The notes beneath the pieces were generated by a model. It did not search any database, was not told the origin of the DNA, and saw only the letters and a program-made list of their open reading frames with translations. Position numbers and translations under genes: made by a program. From Acidobacteriota bacterium (GTDB taxonomy: Bacteria > Acidobacteriota > Terriglobia > Terriglobales > Acidobacteriaceae), in the NCBI GenBank assembly GCA_013289765.1, contig JABCZI010000011.1, forward strand, positions 1-64,000: a stretch of DNA of 64,000 nt, written 5' to 3'. Positions 36,327-45,202 of the stretch are shown here, piece by piece. The stretch's first letter is position 1, and each line of letters starts with the position of its first letter.

Positions 36327-38405
36327 CTACATCATCGCTGTCGGAGGCGCAGGTTCGTTCGGATCTCCAGCGCTCGATAGCGGCAGGAAGATCATCAGGG
36401 CGGCCAGCAGAACCATCACCACAACTCCACTCAGATACAGGGGATGCTCAAAAATCTGTGCCGTCTTGATTCGCGCGGCCCACGCCGAAGCCAGATGCAA
36501 CCACGGTTGCTGTGCGAACGACATTGCGATAACCCCCGCCCAGAGCAGCCCGCAGATGGCTTCACCAGCGATCAAGCCGGAAGCCGTAAGAACTCCGGCA
36601 TTTTCCGCTCGCGCCGTTTGCGCCGCGTTCAGGCCGCGGCGTTTGGCCATCCAGTCCCCGATCGACCGAAACACTCCGCCCAGGAAAATCGCGAACGTAG
36701 TCTCAAAAGGAAGATACATCCCCACCGCCACCAGCATCGGACTCTTCACCTGCATCATGATCAGCGCAATCCCGAAGCAGACGCCGACCACCACAAGAGG
36801 CCACGGCATATCTCCGCCCACGATGCCGATCGCCAGTGTGGCCATCAGCCCGGCTTGGGGCGCCGAAAGATCACGGCTGCCGAAACCGAACGCCGTGTGA
36901 AGCAGGTAGAGCGGCCAATACATGACCAAACTCGCCACCACCACAGCAATCAGTTCAGCGCTCTGAATTTTGCTGGGCGTACCGCCCAGAATGTAGCCGA
37001 CCTTGAAATCTTGCAACAGTTCGCCCGCAACCGCCGCCGAAACGCAAACTACCGCCGCCACTCCCAACACGGTAGCCACGCCCTTGATTCCGTGAACCCC
37101 GAGGGCAACCATCAACAGCGCCGCAATAATTAGAGTTGAGAGAGTTAGCCCCGAAATCGGGTTATTGGATGAGCCGATGAATCCAACCAGATTCCCCGAG
37201 ACCGTCGCGAAGATAAATCCCACCACCAGCATCACCACTGCCGCCAGCACCGCCGGCCAAATCAAACCAGAAATATGTATGTACAGGAAGCACATCAGCA
37301 CGAACATAACCGCGATCAATCCAAACACGATCTTCGAACTCATGTAGCGCTCGGTTCGCGATAGCTTGGCCTGCTGGTCGGCGGTTTGGCCAAGGTCGGA
37401 GAATGCCTTTCCCAGTCCCGCGGTCAGGCTCGCTCGCATTTTGTAGAGTGTGTACGCCGCGCCCACCAACATGCCGCCAACGGCGATCGGTCGCACGATA
37501 AACCGCCATACGGCGGTCGCCATCGTTGCCCAATCATCAGGAGTATCCGCTGGAATGTATTGCTTGAGTTGGGGACCCAGAAAATACATCAGGAGCGGAA
37601 CCATCAACCCCCACGCCAGCACCCCTCCGGAAAACTGAAGTGCGGCAAGCTTTAGCCCGATGATGTACCCCACGCCCAAATAGGCTGGGCTCACACTTGG
37701 GGCCGAAGCCATGCTGGCAGCGCCGGTCGCGATGGTATTCGTGGTTCCCACTCCACCCAACCGGACTTGGCTGCGTCCCAGTGTGCCAACACCGAAGTGA
37801 AAATCCTTGTCTGCCGCAAACAATCCAAACCGCCCTAGCAGATATACGAAGCCACCGACACCAATATTCCAGAAAAGATACTTGGCAGCTTCGGCTCCGC
37901 GTTGTCCAGCTTTGTGAATCTCCGATGCGGCCAGCGATTCCGGAAAGGGCAGTTCCGGATCCTCCACCATGCCGCGCCGCACCAGCGAAATGAACAGCAC
38001 TCCCAAAATGCTGCCCACCATAATGAGCGCCGTCGATTTCCAATACGCCACCCCGGGCTCGAAGGAAGGCCACGCCTTTGCAATCAGAAACGCCGGAATT
38101 GTAAAGATTGCCCCAGCCGCAACCGATTCTCCAATCGAACCCGCAGTCCGCGCGATATTTTCTTCCAGCAGCGATCCCTTCCACGCGCGCATCGCCGCCA
38201 TCGCAATCACGGCTGCTGGATACGTGGCCGCGATCGTAATGCCTGCGCGCAATCCCAGATACGCGTTGGCCGCCCCCAGAACGATCGTCATAAGGAGTCC
38301 CAGCAGCACTGCGCGCAGGGTAAACTCCTTCATTTCCATCCCCTCCGGCACGAAGGGAACATGTTTCTTGACAGTAGTCCCTGGTTCGCGAACTGGACTG
38401 CTCAT
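36327..38405 (-). CDS. OPT-family oligopeptide transporter
   Basis: 692 residues, about 14-16 membrane segments. OPT marks: PEGMEMKEFTLRAVLLGLLM, GAANAYLGLRAGITIAATYP and VEDPELPFPESLAASEIHKA in the first half, GSSNNPISGLTLSTLIIAAL in the second. OPT proteins import oligopeptides or metal chelates. The frame is open upstream to 38678, but ATG 38405 has GAGAGGA about nine bases before it and matches the family start; the extra upstream part would be non-homologous. Next to yggS and the POT gene. Confidence 0.92.
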   Translation of the reverse strand: MSSPVREPGTTVKKHVPFVPEGMEMKEFTLRAVLLGLLMTIVLGAANAYLGLRAGITIAATYPAAVIAMAAMRAWKGSLLEENIARTAGSIGESVAAGAIFTIPAFLIAKAWPSFEPGVAYWKSTALIMVGSILGVLFISLVRRGMVEDPELPFPESLAASEIHKAGQRGAEAAKYLFWNIGVGGFVYLLGRFGLFAADKDFHFGVGTLGRSQVRLGGVGTTNTIATGAASMASAPSVSPAYLGVGYIIGLKLAALQFSGGVLAWGLMVPLLMYFLGPQLKQYIPADTPDDWATMATAVWRFIVRPIAVGGMLVGAAYTLYKMRASLTAGLGKAFSDLGQTADQQAKLSRTERYMSSKIVFGLIAVMFVLMCFLYIHISGLIWPAVLAAVVMLVVGFIFATVSGNLVGFIGSSNNPISGLTLSTLIIAALLMVALGVHGIKGVATVLGVAAVVCVSAAVAGELLQDFKVGYILGGTPSKIQSAELIAVVVASLVMYWPLYLLHTAFGFGSRDLSAPQAGLMATLAIGIVGGDMPWPLVVVGVCFGIALIMMQVKSPMLVAVGMYLPFETTFAIFLGGVFRSIGDWMAKRRGLNAAQTARAENAGVLTASGLIAGEAICGLLWAGVIAMSFAQQPWLHLASAWAARIKTAQIFEHPLYLSGVVVMVLLAALMIFLPLSSAGDPNEPAPPTAMM

Positions 38406-38679
38406 AAGTTGGAATCCTCTCTCCGGACCTTGAGAAAAACAATGCAGCGCGTAACTTAACCGAAAGACTAAACCGCGCAAGTTAGCATGTGCCATGCCTG
38501 CATTACAAGTGCGATGCGGGTCCCGGCCATCTCTGGAACGCACTTTAACGGCCCGTTTGCGACCGGCAGCCGGATTCCTCTCCTCCCAGGATTGGCCTGT
38601 GCCCATTGGCCTGTGCCCTCTCCTGGCGTAGAATAGGGCTAACGTTTTTCCTCGTAGTCCTCTCTGCTGGAGGTGCAAT

Positions 38680-38946
38680 GTGATAGGTCCTTCCGACCAG
38701 CTATGGTTCGAAAAAGTCCTGGAGTTTCATTGTGAGGATTGTGGCAGTGAAATAGGTTTTCGTTCGCGCCGCCGCAGCTTTTTTGAACGTTACTTTCTTC
38801 CGATCTTTCTCCTGCAGCCAGTGCGCTGTGCAGAATGTTTTCGCCGGGATTATCGTTTGGTCTTTGTTCCGGTAAAAGAGCGGCTCCCAGAAACGCTCAA
38901 GAAGGTGGCATCGCCGGTTCCGCAGTCCAAGCGTAACGTTGCCTAG
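38680..38946 (+). CDS. Small zinc-ribbon protein
   Basis: 88 residues. Cys18-x2-Cys21 and Cys50-x2-Cys53 flank a basic and hydrophobic middle (RSRRRSFFERYFLPIFLL), a typical zinc-ribbon arrangement. GTG start at 38680 with GGAGG nine bases upstream; the overlapping ATG two bases earlier runs straight into a stop. Function unknown; similar short proteins are frequent in Acidobacteria. Confidence 0.75.
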   Translation: MIGPSDQLWFEKVLEFHCEDCGSEIGFRSRRRSFFERYFLPIFLLQPVRCAECFRRDYRLVFVPVKERLPETLKKVASPVPQSKRNVA

Positions 38947-39096
38947 CAGACCCGGCCGCCGTTATACTGCTAAGGCAAGCATTCACGGAGTCGCCCAGAT
39001 TTTTCCGCGGGCAGTACGGAGGCCGTCTTCAGCAGTAGCGAGGACAGAATTCGGGCTAGCCAGTCCAAACCTGCAGTAGCAAGCCCTCCTATTGCT

Positions 39097-39984
39097 TTGC
39101 GCACCGGCCAGGCATCGCGCGTCCGCGGATGGGCTGGGCAGATTGCCGAAAGTCTTTTCGCTGTTTTATTTCCCTCCGATTGCCGCATCTGCGCGGCCCC
39201 GCTGGTCAAGATTTCCCGCCTTCCACTCTGCCAGCAATGCCTCGACGCCATGCTGCCCATTTCAGGTGGAGTCTGCACGGTATGCGGCGAGCGGATCGTT
39301 TCTCCGTACGCTTTTGCCGATGGTGCGAACGAATCCCGCTGCGGGCTGTGCCGCCGCATCGAGCCGGCGTTTGCGCGCGCCGCGGCTTATGGCAGTTATG
39401 AGAGCGGACTGCGCGAGTTGATTCATCTCCTGAAATATGGCGGCGTGTGGCCGGCTGCCAATGTCCTCGGACGCATGCTGGCAGAAGCTATTGCAACACT
39501 CGAACCCAGTTTTCCCGCGGACTCGATTGCTGTAATTCCCGTACCGCTGCATCGGACGAAGCTTCGCCAACGCGGCTTTAACCAGGCGGAGCTGATCGCT
39601 CGCGCTGCCATGAAAGGATTCAATCCTGCCCGCCTGCATCTGTGCGCCACCGTGCTCACCAGAAAGCGCGACACCGCCTCGCAGATCGGCCTCACCACCC
39701 ATCAGCGTCGCGAGAACCTGCGAGGAGCGTTTGGGGTATCGTGCCCCGAAGCTGTGAAAGGTCGCGAGGTGTTGGTAGTGGATGATGTTTACACGACCGG
39801 CGCGACGGTCTCTGAATGCGCGCGGGTTTTGCGCCGCGCCGGTGCGACCAAGGTATGGGTGGCGACCGTCGCCCGCACCCTGAAAGTTTCGGCCCAACAT
39901 GTCGAGATCAGTTCCCACTACGACGAAACCGAAGAAGCTTCTGAAGTGAGGGAGGTTCCGCTGGCTCGTGCAGTTGGCGGCTGA
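39097..39984 (+). CDS. comF: ComF family protein (phosphoribosyltransferase fold)
   Basis: 295 residues. N-terminal zinc-finger with CxxC pairs (SDCRICAAPL, CQQC, CTVCGER, CGLCRR) and a C-terminal PRTase domain with PVPLHRTKLRQRGFNQAELI and the PRPP loop VLVVDDVYTTGATVSECARV. ComF acts in DNA uptake in Bacillus and Haemophilus; natural competence cannot be deduced from this gene alone. Start TTG 39097 is the first usual start codon after an in-frame stop; no SD is visible, so an unconventional start upstream is possible. Confidence 0.9.
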   Translation: MRTGQASRVRGWAGQIAESLFAVLFPSDCRICAAPLVKISRLPLCQQCLDAMLPISGGVCTVCGERIVSPYAFADGANESRCGLCRRIEPAFARAAAYGSYESGLRELIHLLKYGGVWPAANVLGRMLAEAIATLEPSFPADSIAVIPVPLHRTKLRQRGFNQAELIARAAMKGFNPARLHLCATVLTRKRDTASQIGLTTHQRRENLRGAFGVSCPEAVKGREVLVVDDVYTTGATVSECARVLRRAGATKVWVATVARTLKVSAQHVEISSHYDETEEASEVREVPLARAVGG

Positions 39985-40106
39985 CCAAATCGCGCGGAAC
40001 GTGGGTCGCATCTAAGTATCCATAAGATCGAGCCCAAGTATCGAGCCCAGAACGCAGTTTAAGCGGATGCTTCGAGTTCTTAGGAAATTGGGGAGACGAG
40101 CAGAGT

Positions 40107-40715
40107 ATGTCAACCAGGATGGAAGCCGCGGCAGAACCAACAGGCAGGCACGCCGCCGGGCTGTTCGCCACGGCGGCGATGCATCGCGACAGCAACGGCA
40201 ACACGCTGCACGCGCCCGTGCTGGTTTTGAACGCGTCCTACGAACCCATCAATGTCTGCGCCGCTCGCCGCGCCCTGGTGCTGGTGCTGAAGGGCGTGGC
40301 CATGACGGAAGAAGAAAACGGACACTTCCTCCACGCCGCCCGCCTCGCCATTCGTGTGCCCTCGGTGATCCGGCTGCTTGAGTACCGCCGCATCCCGCAC
40401 CAGAGCCGCGCCTTGTCGCGCAAGAACATTCTGTTGCGCGACCGCAACACCTGCCAGTACTGCGCGACCGTCCTGCCCTCAGGCGAATTGACTCTCGACC
40501 ATGTCACTCCCCGCTCGCGCGGCGGCTCCTCGACCTGGGAAAATCTCGTGGCCTGCTGCCACTCCTGCAATCGCCGCAAGGGTAACCAGTATCCCCTCGA
40601 AGCCGGCATGAAGCTGATGCGCGAGCCCCGCGCCTTCAACCTCCACACCAGCCGCCACATCATGCGGCTCATGGGCCGCTCCGATGATAAGTGGAGGAAG
40701 TATTTGTTCTACTAG
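40107..40715 (+). CDS. HNH endonuclease family protein
   Basis: 202 residues. The HNH core is at about 113-163: Cys116-x2-Cys119, [11 protein letters not shown] (Asp131-His132), then Cys151-x2-Cys154-Asn155. This class resembles McrA-like nucleases and occurs as a lone gene in Cyanobacteria, Deinococci and Acidobacteria; no methyltransferase is nearby, so a restriction role is not shown. GGGGAGACGAGCAGAGT precedes the ATG. The N-domain (35-95) has [20 protein letters not shown], a typical lead of the family. Confidence 0.88.
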   Translation: MSTRMEAAAEPTGRHAAGLFATAAMHRDSNGNTLHAPVLVLNASYEPINVCAARRALVLVLKGVAMTEEENGHFLHAARLAIRVPSVIRLLEYRRIPHQSRALSRKNILLRDRNTCQYCATVLPSGELTLDHVTPRSRGGSSTWENLVACCHSCNRRKGNQYPLEAGMKLMREPRAFNLHTSRHIMRLMGRSDDKWRKYLFY

Positions 40716-40737
40716 GGCTCGTCTCCTAAGAATGGTT

Positions 40738-40830
40738 TTGGGAAGGGCCCGCGTCCGCCGAAATTCTCTAGCTATTCCATGATCGGGAAGGGCACGAGTT
40801 CCACTCGTCCTGCTAAGCCGTGAAAATGTT
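40738..40830. repeat. GGGAAGGGCACGAGTTCCACTCG palindrome, copy 2
   Basis: GGGAAGGGCACGAGTTCCAC and TCGTCCTGCTAAGCC form an imperfect hairpin, followed by GTTCCCGCGCTTCAGCGCCTGGGG. A diverged copy of the element at 17788-17855; no gene is evident here on the plus strand. Confidence 0.55.
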
Positions 40831-40927
40831 CCCGCGCTTCAGCGCCTGGGGTTTGCGCGCTTGTACGTTAGCAAAGACGATCGACGACTTAAATTCACGT
40901 TTACGTGTAGGAGTCTGCAATGCCCCG

Positions 40928-41131
40928 TCAGGCCTGAGGCTTGATCGAAGCTGCGATCAAGCTCATCTTGAATACGTAGCATTCTTCATGAACAATCTGT
41001 CCGCGCTCATCTGTTTTGGCGGTCTCAAGCGGCGCAGGTTTGTTGCAGATAGAGCACGATGGAACTACGGGCGCAGAGGCAATCTGATTCATGACGCACG
41101 CCTGTGGCGAAGGCGTTTCAGCTTCGGGCAC
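40928..41131 (-). CDS. Small zinc-knuckle protein
   Basis: 67 residues from a GTG at 41131, or 54 from the ATG at 41092. The centre is SCSICNKPAPLETAKTDERG followed by QIVHEECYVFKMS: a CxxC pair and a HxxxC-like VHEEC, a plausible zinc site. Codon use is coding-like and the plus strand has no competing gene. Many Acidobacteria encode proteins with this pattern, but function is unknown. No clear SD; an inverted repeat (41131-41160) precedes the GTG. Confidence 0.55.
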   Translation of the reverse strand: MPEAETPSPQACVMNQIASAPVVPSCSICNKPAPLETAKTDERGQIVHEECYVFKMSLIAASIKPQA

Positions 41132-41160
41132 TATATCATGCGTCGCACTTGTTGATATAG
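41131..41160. promoter_or_regulatory. Inverted repeat CTATATCA/TGATATAG
   Basis: CTATATCA and TGATATAG with a 14-base centre lie directly before the GTG of the minus-strand zinc-knuckle gene. Possible operator or part of its promoter. Confidence 0.4.
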
Positions 41161-41617
41161 CTCTTTCCGGCTACATAGTTTCGTGTAGAGGGATGGGCTT
41201 CGAGCTTCGCCGCCTTGACCATAACCTTCGGGAATTCCCTTGACTCTCATCCTCGAACTTGCAATCCTATTTCTATACGAATCAGTTCCTTGACATCAGA
41301 ATAACCCAAAGATAAGTGCCGTAAATGCAATATTTTGCGAGCCGAATCGATGGAATCCGGCCCTTTGCTGGGTAATGCTTCCTCTAAATCCTTTAGAAAC
41401 TATATTTTGCGGTTAAGTTATTTGCTATCAATATTTTGCTGGATCTGGAGGATCTCGAAGTCGGCAACTTGCTGATTCCATGGATTTTATGGTTTCGATC
41501 CGTCTTCTTTTTTAATCCAGATCCAGATCCAGGTCGAGCTGAGAGAGGCACGCCGTCCTTGCAGGTGCATCCACTTCCAGGGCGTAACATCGAATAAGAG
41601 TTAGATCGACCACATTT
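41161..41617. other. AT-rich intergenic stretch with three ATATTTTGC copies
   Basis: No gene seen. ATATTTTGC occurs at 41330-41338, 41402-41410 and 41431-41439. The 3' part has GATCTGGAGGATCT and AGATCCAGATCCAGG as partial inverted copies. It forms the upstream region of htpX. Confidence 0.5.
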
Positions 41618-42478
41618 ATGGGAAATACGTTTAAGACCGCGTTCCTGTTGACCGCGCTGACGCTGCTGCTGATGTTCATTGGCCGCTACTTTGGCGGGCA
41701 GAATGGGATGCTGCTGGCGCTGGCGTTTGCCGCCGTGATGAACTTCGTCTCTTACTTTTACTCCGACAAAATTGCTCTGGCCATGTACCGCGCGCAGCCG
41801 GTAACGCGCGAGGAGTTGCCCCGCGCCTATGGGGCGGTCGAGCGCCTTACGCAGAAAATCGGCCTGCCGATGCCGAAGATTTATGTAATCCCCACGGAAT
41901 CACCAAACGCGTTTGCCACGGGACGGAATCCACAGCATGCTTCAGTCGCCGTGACCCACGGAATTCTGGGACTGCTCAACGATGAGGAACTCGAAGGCGT
42001 GCTGGCGCATGAACTGGGGCACGTGGGGAATCGCGACATCCTGATCAGTTCGGTGGCGGCGACGATTGCGGGCGCAATCACCATGCTGGCCAGCATGGGC
42101 CGCTTTGCCATGATCTTTGGAGGCATGGGCGGCGACCGCGACCGGCGCGATGGCGGAGGCCTGGGCGCGTTGTTCATGCTGATCCTGGCCCCAATCGCGG
42201 CCAGCCTCATTCAGCTTGCGGTTTCGCGCTCTCGCGAGTATCAGGCGGATGCAACCGGCGCTCACTACACCGGCAATCCTTACGCGCTGGCCAGTGCGCT
42301 ACAAAAGCTCGACGCCTATTCGAAACGCGTCCCCATGGCAGCATCGCCTTCGACCGCACATTTGTTCATCATCCAGCCGCTGCTGGGAATGAATTTCGGC
42401 AGCTTGTTTTCGACCCATCCCCCAATTGCCAAAAGAATCGAGCGGCTCACGGGAAGGCCGGCAGAATTCACGCAGTAA
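41618..42478 (+). CDS. htpX: HtpX-type M48 membrane metalloprotease
   Basis: 286 residues. Two N-terminal hydrophobic segments ([35 protein letters not shown]), then the zinc motif His131-Glu132-Leu-Gly-His135 ([20 protein letters not shown]), a second membrane pair, and the third ligand Glu in [20 protein letters not shown]. HtpX degrades misfolded membrane proteins. The end [14 protein letters not shown] is typical. No SD before the ATG; stress control is likely from the family but not shown. Confidence 0.95.
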   Translation: MGNTFKTAFLLTALTLLLMFIGRYFGGQNGMLLALAFAAVMNFVSYFYSDKIALAMYRAQPVTREELPRAYGAVERLTQKIGLPMPKIYVIPTESPNAFATGRNPQHASVAVTHGILGLLNDEELEGVLAHELGHVGNRDILISSVAATIAGAITMLASMGRFAMIFGGMGGDRDRRDGGGLGALFMLILAPIAASLIQLAVSRSREYQADATGAHYTGNPYALASALQKLDAYSKRVPMAASPSTAHLFIIQPLLGMNFGSLFSTHPPIAKRIERLTGRPAEFTQ

Positions 42479-42481
42479 AAT

Positions 42482-42636
42482 CGCTTCTAGCTTCTGGCCC
42501 CTGGCTACTAGCTTGGGACTCTCGCAAGAATGGTTCGGGCTCGCGTTCTGATTCAGAGTAGTGTCACCACGACTCTCGCGTTATGGGCGGTGAGCTAGAC
42601 GCTACCAGCCCGAAGCTAGGAGCTAAAAGCTGAAGT
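42482..42636. repeat. TAGCTTC/AGCTAGG-type inverted-arm element between htpX and moxR
   Basis: Left arm CTTCTAGCTTCTGGCCCCTG then GCTACTAGCTTGGG; right arm GCTAGACGCTACCAGCCCGA then AGCTAGGAGCTAAAAGC. The arms are inverted relatives around a core of about 75 bases. A large member of the AGCTGA family. Confidence 0.55.
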
Positions 42637-42688
42637 CCAGTGACATCGGTAACTCCGCCAGTCTTGCGTCCGATAGTAAAATTCAGCA

Positions 42689-43648
42689 ATGTCTCCTGAG
42701 ACCGCACTCGCTGTTTCTAATAAAGCCGCCGACCTGGAAAAGGCGCTGCGGTGCGTAATCCGCGGCAAGGACGAGGTTGTGCGGCTGGCGCTGGTCAGCA
42801 TTTTTGCCCGCGGACATCTTCTGATCGAGGGCGTCCCGGGAGTCGGCAAGACCACGTTGGGCCAGGCCCTCGCCCGCGCCATCGATTGCACCTTTCAGCG
42901 CGTCCAGTTCACCAGCGACATGCTGCCTTCCGATGTGCTGGGGATTTCAGTGTATTCGGCGCTCGAGCAGGAATTCGAGTTCAAGCGTGGCCCCGTCTTC
43001 ACCAATGTGTTGCTGGCGGATGAGATCAATCGAACCACGCCGAAGACGCAGTCCGCGTTGCTTGAGGCGATGAACGAAGGCCAGGTCACGGTTGACGCGC
43101 ATTCTTACGAATTGCCGCGCCCCTTTCTGGTGATCGCAACGCAGAATCCGGTGGAACACTATGGGACTTATCCTTTGCCGGAATCGCAGATGGACAGATT
43201 TTTGATGCGTGTGCGAATGGGATATCCCGAAGCGGCGGCGGAGCGCGAGATTCTGCGGTCGCAGGCGGGCGCAGCGCACTTGCACGAGATGCGCCCAGTT
43301 CTAACCGGCGCTGACGTGCTCGAAATGCAGGAAGCCGCGAAGCGCATTCGCGTGGATGAATCTCTGGTGACCTACGCTCTGGAAATTGTGAAGCGCACGC
43401 GCGAGTCGGAATATCTGTCGTTGGGAGTTTCGCCCCGCGGAGCGCAGGCGCTTTATCGTGCGGCGCAAGCCATGGCCTTTCTCGACGGGCGCAGCTTCTG
43501 CACTCCGGAAGACTTCAAGCCCCTGGCCGTGCCGGTGTTCGCTCACCGCGTCGTGGTGAACGGAGGCTACGCTTCGACGCTGAAAAAGTCAGAGCAGGCC
43601 GATCAGGTGATGCGCGAGATTGTCGAGAATGTGGCAGTGCCGCTGTAA
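42689..43648 (+). CDS. moxR: MoxR-family AAA+ ATPase
   Basis: 319 residues. Walker A at 48-55 (GVPGVGKT), Walker B LLADEINRTTPKTQSALLEA, sensor 1 VIATQNPVEHYGTYPLPESQ, and the C-terminal lid LGVSPRGAQALYRAAQAMA. MoxR ATPases act as chaperones for metal-cofactor enzymes or VWA proteins. The usual partners DUF58 and VWA genes do not follow here; a transglutaminase-like protease does. TAAAAT lies six bases before the ATG and no SD. Confidence 0.95.
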   Translation: MSPETALAVSNKAADLEKALRCVIRGKDEVVRLALVSIFARGHLLIEGVPGVGKTTLGQALARAIDCTFQRVQFTSDMLPSDVLGISVYSALEQEFEFKRGPVFTNVLLADEINRTTPKTQSALLEAMNEGQVTVDAHSYELPRPFLVIATQNPVEHYGTYPLPESQMDRFLMRVRMGYPEAAAEREILRSQAGAAHLHEMRPVLTGADVLEMQEAAKRIRVDESLVTYALEIVKRTRESEYLSLGVSPRGAQALYRAAQAMAFLDGRSFCTPEDFKPLAVPVFAHRVVVNGGYASTLKKSEQADQVMREIVENVAVPL

Positions 43649-43715
43649 GCAGTGGCCAGCAGGCAGTGATCTTAAAGCTCATCAGGCCCATCGTGAGAGA
43701 ATCGGAACCGGTCTG

Positions 43716-44405
43716 ATGATTGCTGAAGTCATCCCGGAAGCTTACGATCCGATTGGGCGAAACGGCAGTCGCCCATTCGAGCGGCGTCGCGGCTTTCATT
43801 CGACGTTTCCCTTCGGCCGTTACGTCAGCCAACCGCTTAGCGTAAAGTGCAACACGATAGCAGACGTACGCAGGTTTCTAGCCGACTGTAAATATGTTTC
43901 TGACAAGGAGCAATTTGGCAAGGACGACTATTGGCAACCGCCAGAAGAATTCGAGAAAAGGAAGAAAGGCGATTGCGAAGATTTCGCGTTGTGGACGTGG
44001 AGACAGCTTCTAAGCCTGGGTTACGAGGCACGGTTCGTTGTCGGCTCTTGTGGCAAGTACGGCTCAGGACATGCGTGGGTCGAGTATTTTCAAGATGGCA
44101 AATGTTACCTTGTAGAGTCTTTGGCCAGCCGAGTCGGAACGCTGCCTCGCTTATCCACCGTAGGATATTTGCCTCAGTTTTCAGTCTCTTGGGATGGCAA
44201 GATCGTAAAGTATTTCTCGCATGCCAAACCGGATCGCCCGCTCGGAGTCCGGGCCGTGGCGCCGCTAGTTCCAGATTACATCGTTTTCTGGACATGGTTC
44301 TGGGTCGCGAATTCTTATCGTTTGCCCAAGCTTCTGTGGAAGGTTCTGCGGCGGAATCTTTTTAGACGTGAACTTTGGCTGCAGCGTAAGACTCGACAAC
44401 GCTGA
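43716..44405 (+). CDS. Transglutaminase-like cysteine protease (bacterial, BTLCP-type)
   Basis: 229 residues. The catalytic set is Cys87 (KKGDCEDFALWTWRQLL), His119 (GSGHAWVEYF) and Glu134 (CYLVES), the papain/transglutaminase fold. The C-terminal 50 residues are hydrophobic/basic (IVFWTWFWVANSYRL), possibly membrane-associated. Substrate unknown. The frame is open upstream to 43620 within the moxR 3' end, but ATG 43716 (MIAEVIPEAYDPIGRNG) seems the natural start. Base composition is lower in GC than its neighbours, so transfer is possible. Confidence 0.75.
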   Translation: MIAEVIPEAYDPIGRNGSRPFERRRGFHSTFPFGRYVSQPLSVKCNTIADVRRFLADCKYVSDKEQFGKDDYWQPPEEFEKRKKGDCEDFALWTWRQLLSLGYEARFVVGSCGKYGSGHAWVEYFQDGKCYLVESLASRVGTLPRLSTVGYLPQFSVSWDGKIVKYFSHAKPDRPLGVRAVAPLVPDYIVFWTWFWVANSYRLPKLLWKVLRRNLFRRELWLQRKTRQR

Positions 44406-44421
44406 AGTTCCGTTCGACGGT

Positions 44422-44427
44422 TATAAT
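44422..44427 (+). promoter_or_regulatory. -10 box TATAAT six bases before GTG 44434
   Basis: A perfect TATAAT. The start codon GTG lies where transcription would begin. No clear -35. Confidence 0.4.
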
Positions 44428-44433
44428 TCTCGC

Positions 44434-44919
44434 GTGACGTCTTTCCTCCGTTTTCTCATGCTGCTGTCGCTCATCTGCTGGATTGGCGGCCTGATTTTCT
44501 TCGCCTTCGTGGTCACGCGGACGGCGTTTTCAGTGTTGCCTACAACTCATCTCGCGGGCAACATCGTTGGCAGCACTTTAAGCAAGCTGCACTGGATCGG
44601 CATCGTCTCCGGAATCATCTTCCTTGCCAGTTCCATGTTCTACAGCCGCCTGACTGCAGGAACCGCACACGTCTTCGAAGCGCGTCATGTGCTCTTGTGC
44701 TTGATGCTTGCGCTCACGCTGATCTCGCAGTTCGGCATTATTCCACGCATGGACACTTTGCGGGCATCGCTGGGTGAGGTGAGGGCTGCGCCGATCGACA
44801 ATCCTGAGCGGGTTCAGTTCGATGCGTTGCATGTGTGGTCGACGCGAGTGGAAGGGGCTGTGTTGCTGCTGGGGTTGGTGGTGGTGTATTTCACCGCGCA
44901 GCAACTTGCCGTCCGATAG
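44434..44919 (+). CDS. DUF4149-type membrane protein
   Basis: About 161 residues with four membrane segments: FLRFLMLLSLICWIGGLIFF, LHWIGIVSGIIFLASSMF, ARHVLLCLMLALTLISQFG and VEGAVLLLGLVVVYFTAQQL. The pattern R.D.. and FdaLHVWSTRVE near the end is that of the DUF4149 (TMEM205-like) family. Function unknown. The GTG 44434 start is placed by the TATAAT six bases upstream; ATG 44458 is an alternative. It overlaps nothing and ends 280 bases before ychF. Confidence 0.75.
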   Translation: MTSFLRFLMLLSLICWIGGLIFFAFVVTRTAFSVLPTTHLAGNIVGSTLSKLHWIGIVSGIIFLASSMFYSRLTAGTAHVFEARHVLLCLMLALTLISQFGIIPRMDTLRASLGEVRAAPIDNPERVQFDALHVWSTRVEGAVLLLGLVVVYFTAQQLAVR

Positions 44920-44954
44920 CGGGTGAGCGAAGAGGCGACGATGAAAGAGCCATC

Positions 44955-45046
44955 CTCAGCGGCTGAAGCCGATCAATTTTCGCAACTTTGTGGCACGACT
45001 GAAGTCGTGCCCTTCCCGATCTCGTACGCGCGAAGCGCCTCAGTTT
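44955..45046. repeat. GGCACGACTGAAGTCGTGCC palindrome, copy 3
   Basis: CAGCGGCTGAAGCCGATC, then GGCACGACT (44992-45000) with AGTCGTGCC (45003-45011), then CCTTCCCGATC and CGCGAAGCGCC. A larger member of the GGGAAGGGCACG family in reverse orientation. No gene. Confidence 0.65.
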
Positions 45047-45202
45047 GAAAGGAACTGACGGATTACCTGTCGCGCCACCAGTTGGGCAATATCCTTATTC
45101 TCATTTATCCTGAAAGGTTGCCCTAGCGTTGCTAAAGCGACCGTGCACGTCGAGGCTGAACTAGCTCGCGCGCGGCATCGCTAGGAGCTAAGAGCTTTCC
45201 TT

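Noticed and set aside
36347-38459. Long plus-strand frames opposite the OPT gene
   Set aside because: They are antisense to clear OPT coding sequence with family motifs; no domains, no SD.
41393-41590. Minus-strand 65-residue frame upstream of htpX
   Set aside because: Low-complexity and basic, in the AT-rich repeat region, with no SD and no recognisable domain.
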